Positions 8,886 to 17,821 of a stretch of 64,000 nt of DNA are shown here, piece by piece (within the stretch, counting starts at the first letter, position 1; every line of letters starts with the position of its first letter). Below the pieces are notes generated by a model. The model worked only from the letters and a program-made list of their open reading frames with translations, ran no database searches and was not told where the DNA came from. Source of the DNA: Bradyrhizobium sp. RP6 (lineage in GTDB: Bacteria > Pseudomonadota > Alphaproteobacteria > Rhizobiales > Xanthobacteraceae); assembly GCF_003837805.1 (NCBI RefSeq), contig NZ_RQIT01000002.1, positions 62,001 to 126,000 of the forward strand, in the 5' to 3' direction. A program made the position numbers and the translations under genes.

Positions 8886-9827
8886 ATGCTCTCCTACATC
8901 CTCCGTCGCGTCGTCGCGACCTTGCCAGTCATGGCGATCGTCGCGCTGTTCGTGTTCAGCCTGCTCTACATCGCGCCGGGCGATCCGGCCGTGGTGATCG
9001 CGGGCGACCAGGCGAGTCCGGAGGATGTGGAGCGCATCCGGCAGAGCCTCGGCCTCAACCGTCCGTTCCTGGTCCAGTTCGGAAGCTGGGTCTGGCGCAT
9101 CCTGCATGGCGATCTCGGCACCTCGATCTTCACCAACCTGCCGGTGTCGGCGATGATCGGGCAGCGTCTCGGGCCGACCTTGTCGCTGATGATCGTCACC
9201 CTGCTGCTCACGATCGTGGTGGCGGTGCCGCTCGGCGTGGTGGCGGCGTGGAAGGCCGGCAGCCTGATCGACCGCGTCATCATGGGCTTTGCCGTGTTCG
9301 GATTCTCGCTGCCCGTGTTCGTGGTCGGCTACATGCTCGCCTACATCTTCGCGCTGGAGCTGGAATGGCTGCCGGTGCAGGGCTATACGCCGCTCAGCTC
9401 CGGCTTCTGGCCATGGCTCGAGAACCTGATTCTGCCGGCGGTGGCGCTCGGCTGCGTCTACATCGCGCTGGTCGCACGCATCACGCGGGCAGCCATGCTC
9501 GAAGTGCTGCAGCAGGACTATATCCGCACCGCCAAGGCCAAGGGACTCGGGCAGGGCGGCATCCTGTTCATTCACGCGCTGAAGAACGCGGCGGTACCGA
9601 TCGTGACCGTGATCGGGATTGGCATCGCGCTCCTGATCGGCGGCGCGGTCGTGACCGAGAGCGTGTTTGCGATCCCCGGCCTCGGCCGCCTCACGATCGA
9701 CGCGATCCTGCGCCGCGACTACCCGGTGATCCAGGGCATCGTGCTGCTGTTCAGCTTCGTCTACGTCCTCGTCAATCTGATGATCGACGTTGTCTATACG
9801 CTCGTTGACCCGAGGATCCGCTATTGA
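8886..9827 (+). CDS. ABC transporter permease, DppB/OppB type (second system)
   Basis: Inner-membrane permease of 313 residues. The family motif [26 protein letters not shown] follows the first helix; the ATPase-contact loop is [31 protein letters not shown], and the protein ends LVDPRIRY. Six membrane segments are apparent. It lies 17 bases after the binding-protein gene and its stop overlaps the next permease start (TTGA). Confidence 0.93.
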   Translation: MLSYILRRVVATLPVMAIVALFVFSLLYIAPGDPAVVIAGDQASPEDVERIRQSLGLNRPFLVQFGSWVWRILHGDLGTSIFTNLPVSAMIGQRLGPTLSLMIVTLLLTIVVAVPLGVVAAWKAGSLIDRVIMGFAVFGFSLPVFVVGYMLAYIFALELEWLPVQGYTPLSSGFWPWLENLILPAVALGCVYIALVARITRAAMLEVLQQDYIRTAKAKGLGQGGILFIHALKNAAVPIVTVIGIGIALLIGGAVVTESVFAIPGLGRLTIDAILRRDYPVIQGIVLLFSFVYVLVNLMIDVVYTLVDPRIRY

Positions 9828-10747
9828 CCGATACCACCGTCAATCCGCAATCGCTGCCGGCCGGCCTCGTCGTCGCGCCGCAGCTGCCCGAGATCCTGCG
9901 GCCGGTCGCGATCCGGCGCGGCTTCGTCGGCCTCCTGCGCGGCCATCCGACGGTCGCGATCGGCGGCGCGCTGCTGCTGACGCTCGTGCTGATCGCGGTC
10001 TTCGCGCCTTATCTCGGCACGGTCGATCCGACCGCGCTCGCACCCGCCAAGCGCACACGGGCGCCGTCGGCCGATTTCTGGTTCGGCACCGACGTGCTCG
10101 GCCGCGACATCTATTCCCGTGTGCTGTTTGGCGCGCGCGTCTCGCTCACGGTCGGCCTCTCGGTCGCGATCTTCGCATCTGCGGCGGGTCTTGCCATCGG
10201 CATGATCTCCGGATTCATCCGCTGGGCCGACGGCATCCTGATGCGGTTCATGGATGGCCTGATGTCGATCCCGCCGATCCTGCTCGCGATCGCGCTGATG
10301 GCGCTGACGCGCGGCAGCGTCGGCAACGTCATCCTGGCGATCACCGTTGCCGAAATCCCGCGCGTCTCGCGCCTGGTCCGCAGTGTGGTGCTGTCGCTTC
10401 GCGAGCAGCCCTATGTGGATGCGGCCGTGGCCTGCGGCACGCGCTCTCCAATGATCATTCTCCGCCATATCCTGCCCAACACGGTCGCGCCGATGCTGGT
10501 GCAGGCGACCTATATCTGCGCCAGCGCCATGATCACCGAGGCGATCCTGTCCTTCATCGGTGCCGGAACGCCGCCGACCATCCCGTCCTGGGGCAATATC
10601 ATGGCCGAGGGCCGCGCGCTGTGGCAGGTGAAGCCCTACATCGTGTTCTTTCCGGCGGCGTTCCTGTCGGTCACCGTTCTCGCCGTGAATTTGCTCGGCG
10701 ACGGCCTTCGCGATGCGCTCGACCCGCGCATGGCCAAAAACCTTTGA
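9824..10747 (+). CDS. ABC transporter permease, DppC/OppC type (second system)
   Basis: Inner-membrane permease of 307 residues, starting with a TTG that overlaps the preceding TGA stop. It has the DppC motif [23 protein letters not shown], the EAA loop [26 protein letters not shown], and the C-terminus [18 protein letters not shown]. The N-terminal cytoplasmic tail (about 45 residues) is longer than in the first system. It forms the channel with the DppB-type partner. Confidence 0.92.
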   Translation: MTDTTVNPQSLPAGLVVAPQLPEILRPVAIRRGFVGLLRGHPTVAIGGALLLTLVLIAVFAPYLGTVDPTALAPAKRTRAPSADFWFGTDVLGRDIYSRVLFGARVSLTVGLSVAIFASAAGLAIGMISGFIRWADGILMRFMDGLMSIPPILLAIALMALTRGSVGNVILAITVAEIPRVSRLVRSVVLSLREQPYVDAAVACGTRSPMIILRHILPNTVAPMLVQATYICASAMITEAILSFIGAGTPPTIPSWGNIMAEGRALWQVKPYIVFFPAAFLSVTVLAVNLLGDGLRDALDPRMAKNL

Positions 10748-10778
10748 TGTTGCCTGTGATGGATCGAGGCTGATCGCG

Positions 10779-11768
10779 ATGGCTTTGCTCGAAGTCGAGA
10801 ACCTCCAGACCCATTTCCGCACCCCCAGCGGCATCAATCGCGCGGTCGACGGGGTGTCCTTCCATGTCAACGAGGGCGAGACGCTCGCCATCGTCGGCGA
10901 GTCCGGCTGCGGCAAGTCGGTGACCTCGATGTCCTTGATGCGACTGATCCCGGAGCCGCCGGGCAGGATCGCAGGCAGCATCCGCTTTGCGGGCAGGGAC
11001 CTGCTGAAGCTGTCCGATCGCGAGATGCGCGCGATCCGCGGCAACGACATCTCGATGATCTTCCAGGAGCCGATGACCAGCCTCAATCCGGTCCTGACCG
11101 TCGGCCGCCAGATTCGCGAAACCTTGATGATCCATCAGGGCCTCGACAAGCAGGCGGCCGAGGCGCACGCGATCGAGATGCTGACGCTGGTCGGCATTCC
11201 CGAGCCGAAGCGCCGCGTGCGCGAGTATCCGCATCAGCTCTCCGGAGGCATGCGCCAGCGCGTCATGATCGCCATCGCGCTTGCCTGCAATCCGAAGCTC
11301 CTCATTGCGGACGAGCCGACAACCGCGCTCGACGTCACGATCCAGGCGCAGATCCTGAAGCTGATGCTCGATCTGAAGCGCCGCGTGGGTGCCGCGATCA
11401 TCCTCATCACCCACGATCTCGGCGTCGTCGCCGAGATCGCCGAGCGTGTCATGGTGATGTATGCCGGCCGCAAGGTCGAGGAGGCGCCGGCGGCCGAGCT
11501 GTTCCGTTCGCCGCGTCATCCCTATACACAGGGTTTGCTTGGCGCGGTGCCGCGGCTCGGCTCCTCGCTGACGGGCACGGCAAGACGGCTCGCCGAGATT
11601 CCGGGACAGGTGCCGGATCTTCGCAAGCCGATCACCGGCTGCGTCTTCGCCGGCCGCTGTGCGCTCGCGACCGATCTCTGCCGCCAATACGCGCCGGGGC
11701 TGGAGGAGAAGGGCCCCCGCCACGTCGCCGCCTGTCATTACGCCGCCAAAGGAGCCATCGCGGCATGA
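10779..11768 (+). CDS. ABC transporter ATP-binding protein, DppD/OppD type
   Basis: ATPase of 329 residues: Walker A GESGCGKS near residue 42, signature LSGGMRQRV, Walker [14 protein letters not shown], and switch ITHD. The C-terminal oligopeptide-transporter domain contains the cysteine cluster seen in this family ([15 protein letters not shown], later C in RHVAACHY), which can hold an Fe-S cluster in OppD-type ATPases. The ATG at 10779 is preferred to upstream in-frame codons because the conserved part ([11 protein letters not shown]) begins two residues later. Its stop overlaps the start of the DppF-type gene. Confidence 0.93.
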   Translation: MALLEVENLQTHFRTPSGINRAVDGVSFHVNEGETLAIVGESGCGKSVTSMSLMRLIPEPPGRIAGSIRFAGRDLLKLSDREMRAIRGNDISMIFQEPMTSLNPVLTVGRQIRETLMIHQGLDKQAAEAHAIEMLTLVGIPEPKRRVREYPHQLSGGMRQRVMIAIALACNPKLLIADEPTTALDVTIQAQILKLMLDLKRRVGAAIILITHDLGVVAEIAERVMVMYAGRKVEEAPAAELFRSPRHPYTQGLLGAVPRLGSSLTGTARRLAEIPGQVPDLRKPITGCVFAGRCALATDLCRQYAPGLEEKGPRHVAACHYAAKGAIAA

Positions 11769-12757
11769 GTCCTCCGCTGCTCCAGGTCAACGACCTCAAG
11801 AAGCACTTTCCGGTCAAGACCGGCCTGTTCGGGCGCAAGTCCGAATTCGTCTACGCGGTGGACGGCGTGTCGTTCGAGATCGCGCGTGGCGAGACGCTGT
11901 CGCTGGTCGGGGAGTCCGGATGCGGCAAATCGACGGTCGGCCGTGCCATCCTGCGGTTGTTCGAGATCACCTCGGGTCAGGTCATCCTCGACGGCCAGAG
12001 GATCGACGACGCTGCGCCGCGCACGATGCGCCAGATGCGCCGGCGCGTGCAGGTCGTGTTCCAGGATCCTTTCTCCAGCCTCAATCCGCGCATGCGCGTG
12101 CGCGACATCCTGGCCGAGCCGATCCGCAATTTCGGCCTCGCCAAATCGCCGGAAGACCTCGAGGTGCGCGTCACCGCGCTGATGGATACCGTGCGCCTGC
12201 CGCGCGAGGCGCTGAATCGCAGGCCGCACGAATTCTCTGGCGGCCAGCGTCAGCGCATCGGCATTGCGCGCGCGCTCGCGGCAGAACCCGAGCTGATCGT
12301 GTGCGACGAGGCGGTCTCCGCGCTCGACGTTTCAGTCAAGGCGCAGATCGTCAATCTGCTGCAGGATCTGCAAAGCGAGTTCGGCCTCGCGCTGCTGTTC
12401 ATCAGCCACGATCTCGCGATCGTCGAGCACATGACCCATCGCGTTGCGGTCATGTATCTCGGCAAGATCGTCGAGGTGGCGCCGCGCCGGGAGATCTTCG
12501 CCGCGCCAAGGCATCCCTATACCAAAGCGCTGCTCTCGGCGGTCCCGCTGCCGGAGCCCGGAGCCCAGCGCAATCCCATCATCCTCAAGGGCGACGTGCC
12601 GAGTCCGATCAATCCACCGAGCGGATGCCGCTTCCACACCCGTTGCCCGTTCGTCTTCGATCGCTGCCGGACCGAGGAGCCGGCGCTGCGTGCGGCGGGA
12701 GCCGAGCAATGGGTGGCCTGCCATCTCGAAGAGGCTGCACCGGCCATGAGCAGCTGA
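11765..12757 (+). CDS. ABC transporter ATP-binding protein, DppF/OppF type
   Basis: ATPase of 330 residues with the DppF-type start [21 protein letters not shown], Walker [10 protein letters not shown], signature [14 protein letters not shown], Walker [13 protein letters not shown] (an Ala in place of the usual Pro after DE), and switch ISHD. The C-terminal oligopeptide-transporter domain has the cysteine pattern [14 protein letters not shown]. It is the last gene of the second peptide-type operon and pairs with the DppD-type ATPase. Confidence 0.93.
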   Translation: MSPPLLQVNDLKKHFPVKTGLFGRKSEFVYAVDGVSFEIARGETLSLVGESGCGKSTVGRAILRLFEITSGQVILDGQRIDDAAPRTMRQMRRRVQVVFQDPFSSLNPRMRVRDILAEPIRNFGLAKSPEDLEVRVTALMDTVRLPREALNRRPHEFSGGQRQRIGIARALAAEPELIVCDEAVSALDVSVKAQIVNLLQDLQSEFGLALLFISHDLAIVEHMTHRVAVMYLGKIVEVAPRREIFAAPRHPYTKALLSAVPLPEPGAQRNPIILKGDVPSPINPPSGCRFHTRCPFVFDRCRTEEPALRAAGAEQWVACHLEEAAPAMSS

Positions 12758-13001
12758 AGCACCTGACGTCAGTCCGCGTCGCGCACTCGCGCCGACGCTT
12801 GAGCGGGTGCCTGGACGGAGTGACGTCGGGTGATGATGGCATTATGCCCCTGTTTTGCCCGACGAGTCAAAATCCGCAGCCGATCTGGGTCGGCATTGGC
12901 CTCGGATCCGAGGCCGCGCGGTTCATCGGAAATTCGTAAGAAAAGACAAGCCCCGCTCTACTGTGCATGGGGTTGTTTTCGCACTTTTGTTGTGGCGGAC
13001 G
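12758..13001. other. Intergenic region with possible repeat remnant between convergent operons
   Basis: This 244-base gap separates the end of the plus-strand peptide operon from the end of the minus-strand catabolic operon. No gene or clear T-tailed terminator is visible. The stretch around 12840-12875 (GCCCCTGTTTTGCCCGACGA and the following GTCAAA) resembles, from memory, a short sequence scattered through Bradyrhizobium intergenic DNA; I could not verify this here. Confidence 0.3.
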
Positions 13002-13289
13002 TCAACCCTGCCGGCGCAGGAAGCCGGTGATCGTGACCTTGTCCCAGATGCCGGCCGCGGCAAAGGGGTCTGCGCGGTTGAAGGCTTCGACCTCTTTGCG
13101 GCTGGGCGCCTCGATCAGGAACAGGCTGCCGATCATGGTCTGGCCGTCGTCGGACACCAGTGGCCCCGACATCACGATCTTGACGCCGAAGCGCGAGGTG
13201 TCGCTCAGGAAGGCCTTGTGGGCGTCGTAATTGGCAAGCCGCGTCGGCAGCGCTCCGGCGCGATCGAGAGCGTGAATGGCGAACAGCAT
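13002..13289 (-). CDS. YciI-like protein (dimeric alpha/beta-barrel), last gene of the catabolic operon
   Basis: Protein of 95 residues covering a single YciI-like domain: MLFAIHALDRAGALPTRLAN at the N-terminus, a conserved His in YDAHKAFL, MSGPLVSDDGQTMIGSLFLIEA in the middle, and the DPFAAAGIW block near the end. YciI-like proteins share the fold of muconolactone isomerase and of the dehydrochlorinase TftG, which acts in hydroxyquinol-yielding 2,4,5-T degradation. It is separated from the binding-protein gene by 74 bases that hold a strong hairpin. A catalytic role on a ring-cleavage or hydroxyquinol intermediate is possible; this is inference from the neighbourhood. Confidence 0.85.
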   Translation of the reverse strand: MLFAIHALDRAGALPTRLANYDAHKAFLSDTSRFGVKIVMSGPLVSDDGQTMIGSLFLIEAPSRKEVEAFNRADPFAAAGIWDKVTITGFLRRQG

Positions 13290-13318
13290 GGTGTCTCCGT
13301 GTCTTGCTTCAGGTGTTG

Positions 13319-13342
13319 GGACGGCCGCAGGCGCGGCCGTCC
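13319..13342 (-). terminator. Hairpin after the sugar-type binding protein gene (partial terminator or mRNA stabiliser)
   Basis: GGACGGCCGC and GCGGCCGTCC form a perfect 10-bp stem with a 4-base loop, 21 bases after the stop of the binding-protein gene and before the YciI-like gene. No run of T follows on the minus strand, so a role in protecting the upstream message, or partial termination, is more likely than full termination. Confidence 0.55.
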
Positions 13343-13363
13343 GGGGTCGTTGTGGTCGTCAGT

Positions 13364-14338
13364 TTACTTCGCGCTGAGCTTGCCGGCGTCCTCGAAGGTC
13401 GGGCAGGTCCGCTGCTCCAGCGGGACGTCGAACGGCTGGTAATTGTCCTTGGTGATGACCGTCGGCTTCAGCACGATCTCGCTGATGACCGGCTGGCCCC
13501 GCAAGGAGCGGATCGCCATCATGGTGCCGAGGCAGCCTTGCGCAAAGCCGTTGTAGTCTCCGCTCGCCAGCAGCTTGCCGGATTTGATCCCGTCGATCGC
13601 CTCCTTGGTGCCGTTGATGCCGATCACCTGCGCCTTGCGGTTGGCGCCGTCGAGCGCCTCGATTGCGCCGACCGCCATGGCGTCGTTGGCGGCGAGCACG
13701 CCGTCGATCTGCGGGTTCGATTGCATCAGGTTTTCCATGACCTGAAGCGCCTGGAGCCGCTGGTAGTTGCCGGGCTGCGAGGCCAGCAGCTTGGCGCCAG
13801 GGGCCTCCTTCAGAGCGTCGTTGAAGCCGCGGACGCGGTCGACATTGGTCAGCGAGCCCTTGACGCCTTCGATGATGACGATGTTGCCCTTGCCGCCCAG
13901 CGTCTTGAGCAGGAAGCGCGCGGTCTCCAGGCCGAGGCTGTAATCGTCGGCGCCGACGAAGGACAGGAACTTGCCGCCCGCCGAGCGGTCGGTAATGTTG
14001 ACGACCGGGATCTTGGCCTCGTTGATCTTCTCGACGCCGGGCACCATCGCCTTGTAGTCGACCGGCGTGAAGACGATCGCGCTCGGCTTCTTCACCACGA
14101 CGTCCTCGATTTGGCTGAGCTGCTCGGGGATCGAGTCGGGCTTGGTCGGAATGTACTGAAGCGTCTTCGCGTTCAGCGTCTTCGCCATGTTGTCGGCGCC
14201 GACCCGCACCGTCTGGAAGAACGGATTGGTCTGGTTCTTGGTGAAGACGGCTATGGTCTCGCCGTCGGCGCGTGCGTGCGTTGTGAACGCGGCCGCCATC
14301 AGCAGCGGTAGCGCCAGATAGCCAAGCTTCTGTTTCAT
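13364..14338 (-). CDS. ABC transporter substrate-binding protein, ribose (RbsB) type
   Basis: Periplasmic protein of 324 residues with a Sec signal (LGYLALPLLMAAAFTTHARA). The mature part follows the type 1 periplasmic sugar-binding fold: TIAVFTKNQTNPFFQTVRVGADNMA, then PSAIVFTPVDYKAMVPGVEKI, VVNITDRSAGG, and GVLAANDAMAVGAIEALDGA. The family binds pentoses, hexoses, autoinducer-2 or polyols; here it is encoded with ring-cleavage enzymes, so an aromatic glycoside or other hydroxylated ligand is conceivable. It is the final component of an ABC set (ATPase, two permeases, binding protein) on the minus strand. Confidence 0.92.
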   Translation of the reverse strand: MKQKLGYLALPLLMAAAFTTHARADGETIAVFTKNQTNPFFQTVRVGADNMAKTLNAKTLQYIPTKPDSIPEQLSQIEDVVVKKPSAIVFTPVDYKAMVPGVEKINEAKIPVVNITDRSAGGKFLSFVGADDYSLGLETARFLLKTLGGKGNIVIIEGVKGSLTNVDRVRGFNDALKEAPGAKLLASQPGNYQRLQALQVMENLMQSNPQIDGVLAANDAMAVGAIEALDGANRKAQVIGINGTKEAIDGIKSGKLLASGDYNGFAQGCLGTMMAIRSLRGQPVISEIVLKPTVITKDNYQPFDVPLEQRTCPTFEDAGKLSAK

Positions 14339-14380
14339 GTTGCCTCCATCCCTCGTTTTGCTTGTTGGATCTCTAAGTGC

Positions 14381-15358
14381 TCATTGCGCGCGGTGGCGGG
14401 TCTTCATGTCGAGCCAGACCGCGAGAATGACGATGACGCCGGTGACGAGCGGCTGCCAGTTGGCGCTGACCGAGAGCAGGTTCATGCCATTCAGCACCAG
14501 GGTCAGGATCAGTGCGCCGATGAAGGTCCCGAACACGGTGCCGACGCCGCCGAACAACGAGGTGCCGCCGATCAGCACGGCCGCGATCGCCGGCAGCGTC
14601 AGGCTTTCGCCGATGTCGGCCTCGGCCGAGTTGAGCCGCGACAGGAAGATGATCGAGGCCAGCCCGGCCATGGTGCCGGAGACGGCATAGACCAGCAGCA
14701 GGCGCCGCGCGACCGGGATGCCCGAAAGCCGCGCCGCGACCGGATTGGCGCCGATCGCATAGATCTCCTGGCCCCAGATCGTGCGCTGCGCGAACAGCGT
14801 CCCGATCCCGAGGAAGACCAGCAGCAGATAGACCGGGATCGGCAGGCCGAACAGATAGCCGCTGCCGATCTGGCGGAAGCCTGCCGGGAAGCCGTGCAGG
14901 GTCTCGCCCGCCATGTACCAGTAGGTGAGGCCGTTCAGCACCCAGAGCATGCCGTACGTGGCGATGAAGGAGGGGATGCGCAGCGCAGTGACCATGATGC
15001 CATTGAGCAGGCCGACGATGCCGCCGCAGGCAAGGCCGGTGAGGATGCCGAGCGCTGGCGAACCGGTCGTGTGGATCACGGTCCCGGCGATACAGGCGGA
15101 CAACGCGACATTGGCGCCGACGGACAGATCGAGGCCGGCGGTCAGCACCACCAGCGTCAGGCCGGAGGCGATGAAGAAGGTCAGGCTCGCCTGCCTGAGC
15201 ACGTTGAGGATATTGCCTAGGCTCAGGAACGAATCGCTGAGCACGGCGAGCACCGCGCAGATCAGGAGCGCCGCGAGCAGGCGATAAAACACCTGGATCG
15301 CATCCTGCGAGAGGAACGAGCGGGGCGGCGTGATGGCGTCCTTCGTGATGTCGGTCAT
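14381..15358 (-). CDS. ABC transporter permease, RbsC type
   Basis: Inner-membrane protein of 325 residues. It has the RbsC-family signature GLTLVVLTAGLDLSVGANVALSA in the N-terminal half and PVAARLSGIPVARRLLLVYAVSG, the conserved cytoplasmic loop, then IAAVLIGGTSLFGGVGTVFGTFIGALIL. Eight or more hydrophobic segments are visible. Its start overlaps the stop of the other permease gene. The two permeases are different proteins, suggesting a heterodimeric channel. Confidence 0.92.
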   Translation of the reverse strand: MTDITKDAITPPRSFLSQDAIQVFYRLLAALLICAVLAVLSDSFLSLGNILNVLRQASLTFFIASGLTLVVLTAGLDLSVGANVALSACIAGTVIHTTGSPALGILTGLACGGIVGLLNGIMVTALRIPSFIATYGMLWVLNGLTYWYMAGETLHGFPAGFRQIGSGYLFGLPIPVYLLLVFLGIGTLFAQRTIWGQEIYAIGANPVAARLSGIPVARRLLLVYAVSGTMAGLASIIFLSRLNSAEADIGESLTLPAIAAVLIGGTSLFGGVGTVFGTFIGALILTLVLNGMNLLSVSANWQPLVTGVIVILAVWLDMKTRHRAQ

Positions 15359-16305
15359 GCGCGGCTCCTGAGGCCATCGAGGAACAGGGCAACGATGACG
15401 AGCACGCCGACACTTGCGACCTGCACAGAGGACGGCAGCGAGATCAGGTTCAGCCCGTTGCGCAGCACGCCGACCGAGAGGACGCCGAGCAGCGTGCCGA
15501 GTAGCCAGCCATTGCCACGCTCGAACGAGGTGCCGCCGACGGCGACCGCGGCGATGGCATCGAATTCGAGGCCAAGACCGGCGGTGGGGTGGCCGGAGTT
15601 CATCCGCGCGGTCATCAAAAGGCCGGCGATGCCGGCCATGGCGCCGCCGATCGCATAGACCGCGATCAGCAGCTTGTTCGGCGACAGGCCGGCGTAGCGC
15701 AGCGCCTCGCGGTTGCCGCCGAGGGCGAAGATGTAGGTGCCGAACCTTGTATGATAGAGCAGCACGTGGAAGACCGCGTAGGTCACGAGCGCCATCACGA
15801 TCGGAACGGGGATGCCGAGAAGCGTCGCCGAATAGATGTCGCGCACGCTGTGGGGAATGCCGACCACGCTCTGGCCGTCGCTGACGATCAGCGACAGTCC
15901 CTGCGCCATGCCGAGCGTGCCCAGCGTCGCGACGAAGGGCGGAATGCCGACGATCGCGACCAGCCAGCCATTGGCGAGGCCGAAGGCCGTGCCGACAAGC
16001 AGGCCGGCGCCAAGGCCCAGCAGCATCGACTTGGTCGCGAGCGACACGATCGCGACGCAGAGCGAGGTCAGAGTCAGCACCGCGCCCATGGACAGGTCCA
16101 GCCCCTCTGTCATGATGATCAGCGTCATCGGCAGTGCGAGCATGGTCAGGATGGTCGACTGCACCAGCACGTTGGAGAGATTGGCGACCGACAGGAAGCC
16201 GGGCGCGATCACGCTGAACAGCGCGATCAGCAGCACCAGGACCATGGCGACGCCGGGAATGCGTTGCAGCGGATTGGGCTGAGCGACGACAGCGGCCTCA
16301 CGCAT
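15355..16305 (-). CDS. ABC transporter permease, RbsC type (partner)
   Basis: Inner-membrane protein of 316 residues with the family motif MTLIIMTEGLDLSMGAVLTLTS, the loop NREALRYAGLSPNKLLIAVYAIGG, and the glycine-rich AIAAVAVGGTSFERGNGWLLGTLLG. It overlaps the ATPase gene by 8 bases upstream and the second permease by 4 bases downstream, so the transporter genes are translationally coupled. Confidence 0.92.
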   Translation of the reverse strand: MREAAVVAQPNPLQRIPGVAMVLVLLIALFSVIAPGFLSVANLSNVLVQSTILTMLALPMTLIIMTEGLDLSMGAVLTLTSLCVAIVSLATKSMLLGLGAGLLVGTAFGLANGWLVAIVGIPPFVATLGTLGMAQGLSLIVSDGQSVVGIPHSVRDIYSATLLGIPVPIVMALVTYAVFHVLLYHTRFGTYIFALGGNREALRYAGLSPNKLLIAVYAIGGAMAGIAGLLMTARMNSGHPTAGLGLEFDAIAAVAVGGTSFERGNGWLLGTLLGVLSVGVLRNGLNLISLPSSVQVASVGVLVIVALFLDGLRSRA

Positions 16306-17821
16306 GATGCATCCCCAATCGCACGATGTTCTCCTCGGTCAGTTCGTTGCGTGTCAGGTGCCCGGCGATGCGTCCCTCGCGCATCACATAGGCGCGGTCG
16401 CAGACATGGCAGATCTCGACCTGCTCGGACGAGATCATCAGGGCCGCCGCGCCGTCCGCGACGAGGCGGTCGATCAGCGCAAAGATCTCGGACTTGGCGC
16501 CGATGTCGATGCCTCGCGTCGGCTCGTCGAAAATGAACAGCTTTGAGCCGGCCGCCAGCCACTTGCCGATCACGACCTTCTGCTGGTTGCCGCCCGAGAG
16601 CAGGCCGACGATCTGGCGCGCGCTCGGGGTTGCAATGCGGAGCTGCCGGATCAGCCCGTCGGCGGTGCGCTGCGCGCTGCGCTGATCGAACAAGCCGCTC
16701 GGGAACAGCTTTCGCAGCGCCGATACCATGAGATTGTCGCTCACAGACCGGAGCAGCGCGAGGCCCTCGCTCTTGCGACTCTCCGGGATCAACGCGATGC
16801 CGCGGCGGGCGGCGAGATCCGGCTCGCCGGAAATGCTCTTGCCGTCGAAGATGATCTCGCCTGACGTGACGGGATCGGCGCCGAAGATGGCGCGCGCGAC
16901 CTCGCTGCGACCGGAGCCGACCAGGCCGCACAGCCCGACGATCTCGCCCCGGCGCACCTCGATATTGATGTCGGAGATGCCGGTCGGCGCCGTCAGACCC
17001 TTGACCTCGAGCAGGAGGTCGCCGGGCTTGTTGGCAAAATGGCGCGGATAGGTCATGTCGACGTTGCGGCCGACCATCATGCGCACGAGTTGGTCCGGCG
17101 TGACGTCAGCGGGACGGACGCCGTCGATGCGGCGGCCGTCGCGCAGCACGGTGATGCGATCGCCGAGCGCGAACACCTCGGCCATGCGGTGCGAGATGTA
17201 GACGATCGACACGCCGTCGGCCTTCAGCCGCGCGATCAGCGCGAACAGCAGTTCGGTCTCGCGGTCGGACAGCGCCGCGGTCGGCTCGTCCATGACCAGG
17301 ATGCGGGCGTTCTGGCTGATCGCCTTCGCGATCTCGACCATCTGCTGCTGTGCCACGCCGAGCTTGTCGACGGTGGTGGAGGGATCGATATCGAAGCCGA
17401 TCGTGCCGAGCACGCGCCTCGCATCAGCCAGGATCTTGCGGCGGTCGATGGTACCGGGGATGCGGCCCTTCGGCTCGCGTCCCAGGAAGATGTTCTGGGC
17501 GATGTCGAGATGGGGGACCAGCGAGAATTCCTGGAAGATCACGGCAATGCCGAGCTTCTGCGCGTCCGCGGTGGAATCGATCGCGACCGTCTCGCCCTTG
17601 TAATAGAATTCGCCGGCGTCGGCGCGGTAGGCGCCGCACAGCACCTTCATCAGGCTCGACTTGCCGGCGCCGTTCTCACCCAGCAGCATATGGACTTCGC
17701 CCGGGTAGACGGCAAAGGACACGTCATCCAGCGCCTTGACGCCCGGGAACTCCTTGCTGATGCCCCGCAGCTCGAGCAGCGGCGTCGGCGAGGTGACCTC
17801 GATCGGAAGAGCGTCGCTCAT
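16298..17821 (-). CDS. Sugar ABC transporter ATP-binding protein, RbsA type
   Basis: ATPase of 507 residues with two nucleotide-binding domains, as in RbsA/XylG/MglA. The first has [26 protein letters not shown] and LVMDEPTAALSD; the second has the degenerate Walker A usual for this family (GLVGSGRSEVARA), [15 protein letters not shown] and FIFDEPTRGIDIGAK. It energises the ribose-type importer encoded directly downstream. Its ATG overlaps the stop of the FAD-linked oxidase gene, tying the transporter to the catabolic genes. Confidence 0.93.
   Translation of the reverse strand: MSDALPIEVTSPTPLLELRGISKEFPGVKALDDVSFAVYPGEVHMLLGENGAGKSSLMKVLCGAYRADAGEFYYKGETVAIDSTADAQKLGIAVIFQEFSLVPHLDIAQNIFLGREPKGRIPGTIDRRKILADARRVLGTIGFDIDPSTTVDKLGVAQQQMVEIAKAISQNARILVMDEPTAALSDRETELLFALIARLKADGVSIVYISHRMAEVFALGDRITVLRDGRRIDGVRPADVTPDQLVRMMVGRNVDMTYPRHFANKPGDLLLEVKGLTAPTGISDINIEVRRGEIVGLCGLVGSGRSEVARAIFGADPVTSGEIIFDGKSISGEPDLAARRGIALIPESRKSEGLALLRSVSDNLMVSALRKLFPSGLFDQRSAQRTADGLIRQLRIATPSARQIVGLLSGGNQQKVVIGKWLAAGSKLFIFDEPTRGIDIGAKSEIFALIDRLVADGAAALMISSEQVEICHVCDRAYVMREGRIAGHLTRNELTEENIVRLGMHHA

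Noticed and set aside
12778..12830. TGACGTC copies as a paired operator or terminator downstream of the peptide operon
   Set aside because: The self-complementary core makes the pairing trivial; there is no T run and neither flank extends the match.
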